Shown here one piece after another: positions 1 through 9,500 of a stretch of 64,000 nt of DNA (within the stretch, counting starts at the first letter, position 1; each line of letters begins with the position of its first letter). The notes beneath the pieces were generated by a model, which did not search any database, was not told where the DNA came from, and saw only the letters and a list, made by a program, of their open reading frames with translations. The position numbers and the translations under genes are program-made. Source of the stretch: AP-15 sp035570935 (lineage in GTDB: Bacteria; Pseudomonadota; Alphaproteobacteria; ATCC43930; CGMCC-115725); the NCBI GenBank assembly GCA_035570935.1, contig DATMKU010000322.1:1-64000 (forward strand). Reading direction: 5' to 3'.

Positions 1-200
1 GTCGGGCTCAGAACCGCCACCTCGCTCAAATTCTTGTTCAGCGTATGCCGGGTCTTGGTGCAGATGATGACCCCGTTATTGGTCAGCTGACGGTCTTTGA
101 CCGGGATCGTCGAGGTGCTGCCGTCGGGTACGACCGCCAACAGAACCTGGGGGTTGTAGTCGAGCGACGCGATATAATTGTCGATGTCGCGGTTCGGCAC
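1..200 (-). CDS. Hypothetical protein, N-terminal part only
   Basis: This is the first 66 codons of a gene that runs off the left edge of the window. It reads from a GTG at 198-200 on the minus strand. An AGGAG ribosome binding site lies about ten bases upstream (around 209-213), which decides the start. The visible protein begins VPNRDIDNYIASLDYN and continues with hydrophilic beta-type sequence. There is no signal peptide or membrane segment in the visible part. I do not recognise the family, and with so little sequence no function is offered. The open frame, good Shine-Dalgarno site and codon use typical of the window make it likely to be real. Confidence 0.6.
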   Translation of the reverse strand, partial: MPNRDIDNYIASLDYNPQVLLAVVPDGSTSTIPVKDRQLTNNGVIICTKTRHTLNKNLSEVAVLSP

Positions 201-779
201 GTTCAATTACTCCTAAAGGGAAGCGGCCTCCGCGACCGGAATCGCATCTTCTGAGAATTCGGGTCCGAGGCCGTGCGCCGTTCAGTCGCGGACCAGGCGC
301 CGAAAGGTTGGCGACCAAGCGAATCAACCAAGGGGCGCCCGAAAAGCCGCGAATTGTAGAATGGCGAGGGGAAGTCAGACAAGCATTCTTGGTTAAGAGG
401 CCACCGTGCGCGATCGTCTCGCGGATCGTCCCGCATGCGAGCGGTCCACACGAGATTGTGATCAGCACCGATCCCAAGCCCTGATTCCGAACTATTCCGC
501 CGGTGCAGTGTCCGAGAAAAGCCGCAATTCCGACACGCCGTCGCCAAAATTTAACTTGACGAAATCGATATTACCGCAGCACATTTATCATTAACGATTT
601 CCCTGCCCCGCTTTGGGGACAGGGGATGCACAAGCAGCGATGTTTCGGGCTGCTCTGCCTCCGGACGCCGATTGCGCGGGTCGATCCGAGACCCGCCCCG
701 TCCGAGACAAGTCCCGAACCGTGAAAAGCAATCACAGTTCCTTCGCCAAAAAAATGAAGGAATATAGGGAGTGCCCGCC
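201..779. other. Intergenic region without a convincing gene
   Basis: About 580 bases lie between the divergent hypothetical gene and the sugar dehydrogenase-like gene. Short open frames here lack ribosome binding sites and protein-like composition. Two hairpins can be drawn: one at 601-624 (CCCTG-CCCC paired with GGGG-A-CAGGG) and one at 676-696 (GCGGGTC paired with GACCCGC, 7-base loop). Neither is followed by a T run. The stretch 540-600 is AT-rich and probably holds promoter sequence for one or both flanking genes. Confidence 0.4.
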
Positions 780-860
780 ATGAGGTCAAAACTACGATAC
801 ATTTTATCTTTCGGGTTGCTCGCCGCGTTGCTTCCGGCGGCGGCGCAGGGGCAACCGTAA
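780..860 (+). pseudogene. Signal-peptide fragment out of frame with the dehydrogenase-like gene
   Basis: An ATG at 780, with a GGGAG-type ribosome binding site just upstream, opens a 26-residue reading frame that ends at TAA 858-860. Its product has a basic start (MRSKLR), a hydrophobic core and an alanine-rich AAAQG end, so it is a textbook Sec signal peptide. The next gene's frame (887-2530) has no export signal although its product looks secreted. One extra G in the GGGG run at 848-851 would join the two frames, so that AAAQG is followed by ATVSNPSTAPDC and then the protein that begins at 887. The two pieces therefore look like one gene split by a single-base frameshift or sequencing error. 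Confidence 0.65.
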
Positions 861-886
861 GCAACCCATCGACCGCGCCAGATTGC

Positions 887-2530
887 ATGAACAATACGGC
901 GTTTTTCAGCCCGACCTTGCCGCCAAGCATCGGTCTTCCGCCAGGGTTTACGGCGTCTGTTTTTGCCGCGGGTCTGAATATGCCGACCGGCATCGCATTC
1001 CTTGGCAACTCTGTGAGTTTCAAGGTCTATGTGCTTGAGTCGGGGCATGGGTTGCCGAGCACGTGCAACGACCAATCGGCCTTCGGAACCGGCGATTTCG
1101 ATCCGACCAACCCGTTCACGCCCGACATCCTGGTCTTCGATCAGAACGGACATAAGATCGGCGGCCCATTGGGCAAGCCGAGCGCGCCCGGTGTCGGGTT
1201 GCAACCCGAAGGGCCGGCGGTCGACATCGCGTTCGAATTGGGCCTTGCGGGAGGGCGGCTCTTCGCCACCGACTCCAATCAGGCGACCCACACTCACAAT
1301 GGGCAAAACAACAGTTCCCGCATCGTCATCGTGAACCCGGCGACGGGCCAGGTTACGCCCTTCATCACCAGCCTGCCGACCGGCGACCACCCGACCGAAC
1401 AGCTGGCGTTCAACGGCGGATGGATTTACTGGTCACAGGGCTCGACGACCAACAGCGGCGTTGTCGGTCTCGACAATGGCAGCGGCCAGAACCAGTCGGA
1501 TATCCCGTGTCAGGACATCACGCTGAGCGGAAACACGTTCAGCTCGGGCGGTGGGATTTCCACCAGCGGCTACTCGCCCTTCGGCGTCACCCACCCGGGC
1601 GGGACGGTAATACCGGCGTTCTACAACTCGTTCACCGGTCAGGTTCGACAGGGGGTCTGCGACGGCGCCGTCCTGCGCGCACCACTTTATAATCCGAGCG
1701 CCATCCAGCCCTACTCGTGGGGCTACCGAAATGGCTACGCCATTCGCTTTCCTCCCCCCGGTCATCCGTTGTACGGAGGAGTGCTGGTCGGGATGGATGG
1801 TGCCGACGAGCGGGGTGCGCGACCCTCTAACGACGCCCCGGAGGAATTTCACCTGGCGCGCCAGAATGCCGATGGCTCTCCGGATTATCACGGTTGGCCG
1901 GATCGCTACGGCGGTATTCCGACCAGTCAAAGAATTTACAACCCGATCGGCGGTCCCAGCGATGACCTCTGCGTCTTCGATGCGAGCAATCCGCCGAGTC
2001 TTTGCACACCGGCCAGCCTTCAGCTAATCCTGACCGAAGATGTTCCGATTGCCGACGTGCTGGCCTTTCCGCCGCAGCAGATTACTTCGCCTTTGGCGAT
2101 CGAGGGGGCGGACTCATCGTTCACCGGGATCGACTTCGTGCCCAATGCTTTTGTCGGCGGGCCGGTTCAGTCAGGCGCGGCGCTGTACAGCCTCGAGGGA
2201 GATTTCGGTTTCTCGCCGTCCAACGGGACGCCAGAAATCGGTCATGAGGTAAAGCTGATCAATTTCAACCAGCCGGGCACTACGACGCTTGCCTTAAAGA
2301 TCCAGAACTTTGCCCGCAACGTGACTGGTGACCAGGCGTTCGTGACCAAGATCAACGGGTTCAACCGCCCGACCGATATTAGGTTCGGCCCGGACGGGTG
2401 CGCCTATGTCACGGATTACGGTGCTGTGCGCGATCTCGGCTCCGACTCGCATTATGTCGGAGCCAATAACGGCCCGCTCGTCCAGATCCCCGGTACGGGC
2501 GTAATCTGGAAGGTCTGCCCCACAAAATAG
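887..2530 (+). CDS. Secreted glucose/sorbosone dehydrogenase-like beta-propeller protein
   Basis: The 547-residue product resembles PQQ-dependent sugar dehydrogenases of the glucose/sorbosone dehydrogenase type. These are periplasmic six-bladed propellers that oxidise sugars or related alcohols. Visible family features are a start such as GLPPGFTASVFAAGLNMPTG, a late block RPTDIRFGPDGCAYVTDYG, and repeated turns of the type LYGGVLVGMDGADE. Several cysteines suggest disulfides and so export. The ATG at 887 has no good ribosome binding site. The natural start is probably ATG 780, in a different frame, which encodes a signal peptide, so the gene looks frameshifted near 848-851. The substrate cannot be told. 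It is followed by a strong terminator. The family assignment is by overall pattern and is moderate in certainty. Confidence 0.65.
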   Translation: MNNTAFFSPTLPPSIGLPPGFTASVFAAGLNMPTGIAFLGNSVSFKVYVLESGHGLPSTCNDQSAFGTGDFDPTNPFTPDILVFDQNGHKIGGPLGKPSAPGVGLQPEGPAVDIAFELGLAGGRLFATDSNQATHTHNGQNNSSRIVIVNPATGQVTPFITSLPTGDHPTEQLAFNGGWIYWSQGSTTNSGVVGLDNGSGQNQSDIPCQDITLSGNTFSSGGGISTSGYSPFGVTHPGGTVIPAFYNSFTGQVRQGVCDGAVLRAPLYNPSAIQPYSWGYRNGYAIRFPPPGHPLYGGVLVGMDGADERGARPSNDAPEEFHLARQNADGSPDYHGWPDRYGGIPTSQRIYNPIGGPSDDLCVFDASNPPSLCTPASLQLILTEDVPIADVLAFPPQQITSPLAIEGADSSFTGIDFVPNAFVGGPVQSGAALYSLEGDFGFSPSNGTPEIGHEVKLINFNQPGTTTLALKIQNFARNVTGDQAFVTKINGFNRPTDIRFGPDGCAYVTDYGAVRDLGSDSHYVGANNGPLVQIPGTGVIWKVCPTK

Positions 2531-2547
2531 CTATCCACGGCACGACA

Positions 2548-2573
2548 GGGGCGGCTACGGCCGCCCCTTTTTT
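2548..2573 (+). terminator. Rho-independent terminator
   Basis: A perfect 8-bp GC stem (GGGGCGGC at 2548-2555 with GCCGCCCC at 2560-2567) closes a TACG loop and is followed by six T residues (2568-2573). The closing C(TACG)G is a UNCG-type tetraloop, which is unusually stable in RNA. It ends transcription of the dehydrogenase-like gene just before the convergent acyl-CoA ligase gene. On the minus strand there is no T run after the stem, so it should act in one direction only. Confidence 0.85.
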
Positions 2574-2579
2574 AAGCCG

Positions 2580-4220
2580 TCAGATCGCCCCTTTGGCCCG
2601 CTCGCGCAGGACGAATTTCTGGATCTTGCCGGTCGAGGTTTTCGGCAATTCCGAAAAAACCACGGTTCGCGGCGCTTTGAAGCGGGCGAGGCGATCGCGG
2701 CAAAAGGCGATGATGTCGTCCGCCGTGGCGCTCGCCCCCTCCTTTAGCGTGACAAAGGCCCAAGGCGTTTCGCCCCACATCGGGTCGGGGCGGGCGACGA
2801 CCGCCGCCTCCAGCACCGCGGGGTGGCGATAGAGCACGCTTTCGACCTCGACCGTCGAGATGTTCTCGCCGCCGGAAATGATGATGTCTTTCGAGCGGTC
2901 CTTCAGCTCAATATAGCCGTCGGGATGGACGACGCCGAGATCGCCGGTGTGGAACCAATCGCCGGCGAAGGCTTCGGCGGTGGCGTGCGGGTTCTTCAGG
3001 TAGCCCTTCATGACGATGTTGCCCCGCATGAAGATCTCGCCCATCGCCACACCATCGGCGGGAACCGGCGCGAGGCTCTCTGGGTCGGCGACCATCAGCC
3101 CGTCGAGCACGGGATAATTGACGCCCTGCCGCGCCTTCAACCGCGCTCGCTCTTCGACCGGCAGTGCGTCCCATTCATCATGCCAGGCGCACACCGTCGC
3201 CGGCCCGTAGACCTCGGTCAGGCCGTAGACATGGGTGACATGAAAGCCGAGCCCCTCCATCCCCTCGATGACCGCGGCCGGCGGCGGCGACCCGGCCGTC
3301 ATCATCGCGACCGGATGGCCGAGCGTGCGATCGACGCCGGCAACAGGATTGAGCAGCATGTTCATGACGACCGGCGCGCCGCAGAGATGGGTCACGCGCT
3401 CGCGCCGGATGGTCTCGTAGATCGCCGCGGCCTCGACCCGTCGCAGGCAGACATGGGTCCCGGCGAGCGCTGTGATCGTCCATGGGAAACACCAGCCGTT
3501 GCAGTGGAACATCGGCAACGTCCACAGGTACACGGGATGCTGGCGCAAACCCCATACGAGAATGTTGCCGAGCGCGTTCAGGTAGGCGCCGCGGTGGTGG
3601 TAGACCACGCCCTTGGGGTTGCCCGTGGTGCCGGAGGTATAGTTGAGCGCGATCGCGTCCCATTCGTCGGCCGGCATGACCGGCGAAAAATTCGCGTCGG
3701 CGCCGGCGAGGAAGGTTTCGTAATCGACCTCGCCGAGGCGCTCGCCGCCCGGCCCCGCCGGGTCGCAGATGTCGACGACGATCGGCTTGCGCTCCAACCC
3801 GGCGAGCGCCTCCTTGACGACAGGAGCGAATTCGGTATCGGTCAGCAGCACCTTGGCCTCGCCGTGAGCGAGGATGAAGGCGATGGTTTCCGGGTCGAGG
3901 CGGATGTTCAGCGCGTTCAGCACGGCCCCTGCCATCGGCACGCCGAAATGCGCCTCGAAAGCTTCGGGAAGGTTCGGCGCCATCATCGCCACGGTGTCGC
4001 CGCGCCCGACGCCCAGCGCCGCCAATGCCCCGCCGAGCCGGCGGCAGCGCTCGTACGCCTCGCGCCAACTATGGCGGCGCTCGCCATAGACGACCGCCGG
4101 CCGGTTGGGGAACACCGCCGCACTGCGCGCCAGAAAGCCGAGCGGGGTCAGCGGCACGAAATTGGCCGCGTTCTTATCGAGCCCGATTTCGTAGGGGTTG
4201 GCGTCGCCGGTCGTGGTCAT
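2580..4220 (-). CDS. Acyl-CoA synthetase (AMP-forming)
   Basis: This is an adenylate-forming ligase of about 546 residues that activates a carboxylic acid with ATP and joins it to coenzyme A. The AMP-binding signature YTSGTTGNPKGVVYHH is clear. So are the motif YGLTEVYGPATV, the hinge HTGDLGVVHPDGYIEL with KDRSKDIIISGGENIS, and the C-terminal catalytic lysine in PKTSTGKIQKFVLR. The block TLPMFHCNGWCFPW is typical of the DmdB/AAE group that takes short- and medium-chain acids. The start at 4220 is chosen because GGGAGGAA lies six bases upstream; an upstream ATG would add 11 residues without such a site. It stands alone, and its natural substrate is unknown. Confidence 0.88.
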   Translation of the reverse strand: MTTTGDANPYEIGLDKNAANFVPLTPLGFLARSAAVFPNRPAVVYGERRHSWREAYERCRRLGGALAALGVGRGDTVAMMAPNLPEAFEAHFGVPMAGAVLNALNIRLDPETIAFILAHGEAKVLLTDTEFAPVVKEALAGLERKPIVVDICDPAGPGGERLGEVDYETFLAGADANFSPVMPADEWDAIALNYTSGTTGNPKGVVYHHRGAYLNALGNILVWGLRQHPVYLWTLPMFHCNGWCFPWTITALAGTHVCLRRVEAAAIYETIRRERVTHLCGAPVVMNMLLNPVAGVDRTLGHPVAMMTAGSPPPAAVIEGMEGLGFHVTHVYGLTEVYGPATVCAWHDEWDALPVEERARLKARQGVNYPVLDGLMVADPESLAPVPADGVAMGEIFMRGNIVMKGYLKNPHATAEAFAGDWFHTGDLGVVHPDGYIELKDRSKDIIISGGENISTVEVESVLYRHPAVLEAAVVARPDPMWGETPWAFVTLKEGASATADDIIAFCRDRLARFKAPRTVVFSELPKTSTGKIQKFVLRERAKGAI

Positions 4221-4316
4221 CTGGGTTCCTCCCGAACGGCGCAATTTCGCCATCGGCGGCGCCGCTGTCGAGTGGGTTTAGCGCTCGGTCGCGCGGCTGC
4301 GCTTGGAGTGCGCTTC

Positions 4317-4345
4317 TTGACGCCACGGGGCGGGCGGCGTAAGAA
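4317..4345 (+). promoter_or_regulatory. Possible sigma-70 promoter of rpmB
   Basis: TTGACG at 4317-4322 and TAAGAA at 4340-4345 are 17 bases apart, about 70 bases before rpmB. The -35 box is near perfect and the -10 box is weak (3 of 6). It is the best match between the divergent acyl-CoA synthetase gene and rpmB. Confidence 0.35.
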
Positions 4346-4412
4346 ACGCGCCGCGCCGCGCCCCGGCAAAGCCGGTGTGGCCAATAGCGTTTGAGTTAGT
4401 CGAGGGATGGAT

Positions 4413-4703
4413 ATGGCGCGGAGATGCGCGGTCACCGGCAAGGGCGTCCAGGTCGGCAATAACGTCAGCCACGCCAACAACAAGACCAAGCGCCGCTTTC
4501 TGCCCAATTTGCAGCGGATTTCGGTGTTGTCCGACGTGCTTGGCCCTATCCGGCTGCGCATCACCGCGGCGGCAATCCGCACGATCGAGCACAAGGGCGG
4601 CATCGACGCATTGTTGCGCGACAGTCCTAACCGCGAGCTGACGCCGGAAATCCGCCGGCTGAAACGCCGGGTCGAGGCCGCCGCGGCCCGTCGCGACGCG
4701 TAG
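4413..4703 (+). CDS. rpmB: 50S ribosomal protein L28
   Basis: The product is a 96-residue L28, a small basic protein of the large ribosomal subunit. It starts MARRCAVTGKGVQVGNNVSH and continues with NNKTKRRFLPNLQ, both diagnostic of L28. The length matches alphaproteobacterial homologues. The ATG at 4413 is preferred to one six bases earlier because GAGGG is then correctly spaced and because the family starts MARRC or similar. It lies alone between a divergent acyl-CoA synthetase gene and tamA, which follows 45 bases later and may be cotranscribed. Confidence 0.97.
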   Translation: MARRCAVTGKGVQVGNNVSHANNKTKRRFLPNLQRISVLSDVLGPIRLRITAAAIRTIEHKGGIDALLRDSPNRELTPEIRRLKRRVEAAAARRDA

Positions 4704-4748
4704 ACCGAGCCCGGTGCGGCGCCCTTTGGGGACTTCGCCCGGGGACGG

Positions 4749-6548
4749 ATGCGGGTTCGGCGCCTTTTTGCTGCGCTGGGTTTGATCGCGGCGTTATTCC
4801 CAAGTATTGCCGGGCGCGCCGACGTCGAGTACCAAACGACGATCAAGGGCGCCAAGGACAGCGATCTGTCGGATCTGCTCGATCAGGTCTCCCAACTCAA
4901 GGCACTCGAAAATCGGCCGCCGCCTTCAGAGGAGGCGCTGCGGCGCCGCGCCGATCGCGATCTCGGCCGTCTCGCCGACGCGGCTCGCAGTCTCGGCTAT
5001 TGGGACGCGCAATTCGCCTCCGACATCGATGCTGCCGACCACCCGGCGCGGGTCACGGTCACCGTCACGCCGGGTCCGCTCTATCACGTGGCTTCAGTCG
5101 CGGTGCTCGGACCCGACGGAAAGCCGCTGGTGGCGCCGCCCGGGCCAACGCCGCTGCCGCTGAAGCCCGGCGCCGCGGCGCGCACCGGGCCGGTGATCGC
5201 CACCGAAAACGCGCTGCTCGCGGCATTCGGCAACAACGGGCATCCTTTCGCCAAAGCCGAAAAACGCGAGGTCGTCATCGACCACGCCGCGCATACCATG
5301 GCGGTGACCTACACGATTGCGCCGGGGCCGGCGACGCGGTTCGGCGCCTTGACGATCACCGGCATCAAACAACTCGATCCCGGCTATGTCGAACGCCGGC
5401 TGCGCTGGCGGCGGGGCGCGAGCTACGACGCGGCAAAGGTCGAAGACACCCGCCGGGCACTGATCGAAAGCGGATTGTTCAGCACCGTGCGGATCACGCC
5501 GATGCCCGACCCCGCCAATCCCGGCACCGCGCTGATGGACATCGACGCGACCGAACGCCCGCACCGCACGATCGGCGCCGGGGTCGGCTACAACACCAGC
5601 CAGGGGGCCGCCGCCAAGGTCTATTGGGAAAACCGCAACCTCTTCGGCAACGCCGAATACCTGCGGCTCTCCGCGACCGGAGGCCAACAGGTTTACGGCG
5701 TCAACGCCAATTTCCGGCGGCCCGATTTTCTCGTCACCGATCAGGATTTCCTGGCGACGGCCGAGATCGCCGACTATACGCCGACCGCCTATCACAGCCG
5801 TCGCGCGCTCGCCACGTTCGGTGGCGAGCGGCGCTTCGACCGGATGGTGACGGGCGGGATCGGGCTCCAGCTCGAAAAAGCCAATGTCGAAGAGCTGGCC
5901 GACGTCGCGTCGATCATCACCTCGGCGCAACGCACCCAGCGTTACGCGCTGGTCGCGCTCCCGGCCTATCTCAAGATCGACACGACCGACAATCTGTTGA
6001 GCCCGACCCGGGGGTATCGCGCCGAGCTTTCGGTGACGCCGTCGCATATCTTTTCGGCGGCGGATTTGAATTACGTGACGAGCCTCGTATCGGCCAGCAC
6101 CTATTGGCAACTCGGCGAGAATGGACGCGCGGTCCTCGCCGGACGCGCGCAACTCGCCTCGCTCGACGGCGCATCGCTGCTCGCACTTCCCGCCGACCAG
6201 CGCATCTATGTCGGCGGCGGCGGCACAATTCGGCCCTACGCGTATCAGACGGCGGGCCCGCTCGCCTCGAACAACGATCCGATCGGCGGCAAGTCGAGCC
6301 TGGTGCTGAACTTCGAGGCCAGGCTCAAGGTCACCGACACGATCGGGATCGTGCCGTTCCTCGATGCCGGCAGCTATTACGAGAGCAGCGTGCCGCAGCT
6401 TGGCCAGCGGCTGTTGTACGGGGTCGGGCTCGGATTGCGCTACTACACCGCCTTCGGGCCGTTGCGCCTCGACCTGGCGACCCCGCTCTACCGGCGCGGC
6501 AGCGATTCGCCGATCCAGGTCTACATCAGCCTCGGCGAGGCGTTCTGA
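4749..6548 (+). CDS. tamA: Outer membrane translocation and assembly protein TamA (Omp85 family)
   Basis: This 599-residue Omp85 protein forms the outer-membrane half of the translocation and assembly module, which helps insert outer-membrane proteins and supports envelope lipid transport. A Sec signal peptide occupies residues 1-24 or so, ending near AGRA. POTRA-like domains follow to about residue 260, then a C-terminal 16-strand barrel that begins near RTIGAGVGYNTSQG. The barrel ends in an aromatic strand (VYISLGEAF), as expected for barrel recognition. The conserved lid-loop motif, normally VRGY or VRGF, reads TIRPYAYQ here, so the glycine is a proline. The stop overlaps the tamB start by one base. 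A BamA assignment is less likely because of the tamB partner. Confidence 0.9.
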   Translation: MRVRRLFAALGLIAALFPSIAGRADVEYQTTIKGAKDSDLSDLLDQVSQLKALENRPPPSEEALRRRADRDLGRLADAARSLGYWDAQFASDIDAADHPARVTVTVTPGPLYHVASVAVLGPDGKPLVAPPGPTPLPLKPGAAARTGPVIATENALLAAFGNNGHPFAKAEKREVVIDHAAHTMAVTYTIAPGPATRFGALTITGIKQLDPGYVERRLRWRRGASYDAAKVEDTRRALIESGLFSTVRITPMPDPANPGTALMDIDATERPHRTIGAGVGYNTSQGAAAKVYWENRNLFGNAEYLRLSATGGQQVYGVNANFRRPDFLVTDQDFLATAEIADYTPTAYHSRRALATFGGERRFDRMVTGGIGLQLEKANVEELADVASIITSAQRTQRYALVALPAYLKIDTTDNLLSPTRGYRAELSVTPSHIFSAADLNYVTSLVSASTYWQLGENGRAVLAGRAQLASLDGASLLALPADQRIYVGGGGTIRPYAYQTAGPLASNNDPIGGKSSLVLNFEARLKVTDTIGIVPFLDAGSYYESSVPQLGQRLLYGVGLGLRYYTAFGPLRLDLATPLYRRGSDSPIQVYISLGEAF

Positions 6549-9500
6549 TGGGTAAAGCTTTGCGCCGGCTCGGCCTCGGCTGCGTCGTCATCGCCGCTGT
6601 TCTCGTCGTCGCCTTCGGGCTGCTGCAAACCCGGCCCGGAAAGAATTTGCTCGCCGCCGTGATCGCGCGAATGGCGAGCACCCCAGGCTCCGTCTGGAAT
6701 ATCGATCGGCTCGGCGGGACCGTGCCGTTCCGGATGACCGCACGAAAGATCACTCTCAGCGACGCCGCCGGCAGCTGGCTCAGCTTGCGCGATATCCGGC
6801 TCGATCTCGCTGCAGCCGATTTGCTCGCCGGTAGGGTGCGCGTCCGGCTGGCGCGCGCCGGCGAAATCGACCAGGCGCGACGCCCGTCGGGTCCATCCAA
6901 ACCGCTCGCCGAGGCGCTGCGTGTGCCCCATCTGCCGTTCGCAATGACCGTTGATCGCCTGGTGATCGATCGCTTGGCGCTGGCGCCCCCCGTTCTCGGC
7001 GAAAGTGTGGTCGCCACGGTTGCCGGCAGCCTCGCGGCGCGCGGAACAACAGCGCACGCCACCCTCGATGTCCACCGCATTGACGCCGAGCCCGGCAAAA
7101 TCGCGCTGAACATGAATCTGTCCGGAAGCGAGCCGCGGCTCGGCCTTCGCCTGGAGGCCAGCGAACCTACTGGCCTTGTGCTCGACCGAATATTCGGCCG
7201 CACCGACCGCCTGCCGCTCGCCCTCTCGATCGAAGGCGACGGGCCAGTGTCGGACTGGCGCGGCCGATTGACCGCCTCGGCTGGCCCGCGCGCGCGGCTC
7301 GATGCCGATCTGGCGCTCGCGGTGGCGAAGGAGACCGTCGTCGGCTTGTCGGCGACGACCGACATGGCCCCGCTGCTGCCGCCCGGCCTCGCCCCGCTGG
7401 TCGGTGATCATACGACGCTGGCGCTGCATGCCGCCTTTGGCAACCGGGTCGCGATCGATCGCCTGTTATTCGCCACGGCGTCCGGCACGGTGACCGGCGA
7501 TGCAGCGTTTGGCGGAAGCGACGACGCGATTGCCGCGCATCTGCGCGCCGATCTGCCCGACTTCTCCGAGCTTGCGGCGATCACTGGCGGCAAGCCCGGC
7601 GGGTCGGCGGCGCTGACCGCCACGCTGAGCGGCAGCGAGCGGCACCCGACGGTCAGCGCCGACCTCTCTGCCTCCGGGATCAGGGGGTTCGGTTCCGCCG
7701 CCGATGCGGTCGCCGCACATCTGTCGGCGAAGCCGACCGGCGCTCTCGACGACCCGAAGACCCGCATCGCAATTCTCGGGCGGGGTCATGTGAGCGGGCT
7801 GGCATTGCCAAAGGGCGGAGCGCTGGCGGCGCGCATTGGCAAACGCATCGACTGGTCGCTCGCCGCGACCGCCGCGCGCGACGCACGCAGCCTTGAGTTG
7901 ACAAAGTTTACGGTGACGAGCGGCGGCCTCGACCTCGACGCCGCCGGTCATCTCGTTGCCGCCACCGGCGGTGCCGCCGGCACGATAAATTTTGCCGGTA
8001 CGGCCAATGGCCTTCGGACCGGGGTCGCTGCCGCCGACGCCCTGCTCGGGGAGGCTCCCACCATCGCGGGCGAAATTCGCCGCAACGAAGCTGGCCTGCT
8101 CTCCGCGGATAATCTCGCGCTGACCGGCGCCGCCGCCAAGCTCACGGGCAACGCCCGGTTCGATCCCGCCTCGGACGGGGTCAACGCGGCGCTGTCGATC
8201 GGCATCCCGCGGCTCGAAGCGCTGCGGCCGGCTCTCGGCATCGAAATCGCCGGAGCGGTCGCGGGTCAGGTCACGGCCCAAGGGCCGCTCCACCGACTGA
8301 AAGTGGCGACCGAGATCGACGGGCGGCATATCGCCGTCGGCGGCGCATCGCTCGAGCGGCTGCGGGTCGCGGGGGTCGTCGCCGATTTGTCGCAGCCGAA
8401 CGCCGCGATCGACGGCCGCTTTCGTGCCGGCGGGCTCGACGGCAGATTGACGCTGGCGGCGGCGCCGATCGGGAATACAGGGCTCTCGCTCGGCAATCTG
8501 CGGCTGACCGCGGCGGACAGCACGATCGCCGGCAATCTGCGGATCATCTTCGCCAGCGGGCGGGTCGACGGGTCGCTGATGGGCCGGCTGCCTGACCTGT
8601 CGCGCTGGTCGCGGCTTGCCGGCCGGCCGCTTGGCGGCAGCCTCGAGCTGACCGCGGGGTTTACCGCGGCCGGCGCCGGGCAAGGGCTCGACCTCACGAT
8701 AAACGGAACGCGCCTTGCCGCCGGCGCCTGGGCGATCGGCCGGCTCGCGGTCAACGCACGGCTCGCCAATCTGTGGCGTCACCCCACGGGGTCGGGACGG
8801 CTGTCGTTGAGCGCCGTCCAATCCGGCGGCCTCGATTTCTCCACCGCGACCGCGACCTTCGCCAGCCAGGGCCCGGGCCGGTTCGCGTTTCAGGGCAGCG
8901 CCGACGGTCGTCCGCTGAGTGCCCTCTTTGCCGGCGAAGCCGGGCTGCTGTCCGACGGCGCCGATCTTCGCCTCGCCCGGCTGACCGGATCGCTCGGCGG
9001 CGAGCATTTTGCACTCGAACAGCCGCTCGACCTGCAGCAACGCGGCAGCGGCCTCGCCATGTCAGGCCTGGCGCTGCGCTTCGGACAAGGCCGGATTACC
9101 GCAACCGGCGCGCTCAAGGGCGAGGCGCTGGCCTTTTCCTTGAACGCCGCAAATCTGCCGGTCGCCGCCGCGGCGCGGCTCTTCGGTCACCCCGAGGTGC
9201 ACGGCGATCTCTCGCTCGCAGCGAGCCTCGGCGGCAGCCTGCGCGCCCCGCAAGGGCGTTTCACGCTGAATGCGGCCCGGCTGTCGCTCGCCATCTCGCA
9301 GCAGGCGAAGACGCCGCGCCTCGGGCTGACGGTCGAAGGCGATTGGGATGGCCGCGCCGTCGAGGCGAGAGGCCAGGTGACCGGGCTGCGCGGCGACCGG
9401 ATGGCGTTTACCGGCTCGGTGTCGTTGCTGCTGAACCCGGCGCCGATCGGGATTTCCGTGCCGGCGCAAGGACGGCTCGCCCTCAGCCTGCAAGGATCGG

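Noticed and set aside
2823..4394. Plus-strand frame opposite the acyl-CoA synthetase
   Set aside because: It is the antisense shadow of a well-supported AMP-binding enzyme.
5000..6547. Long open frame running through tamA and joining tamB in phase
   Set aside because: The part before 6548 is an arginine-rich shadow of tamA; tamB begins at the ATG overlapping the tamA stop.
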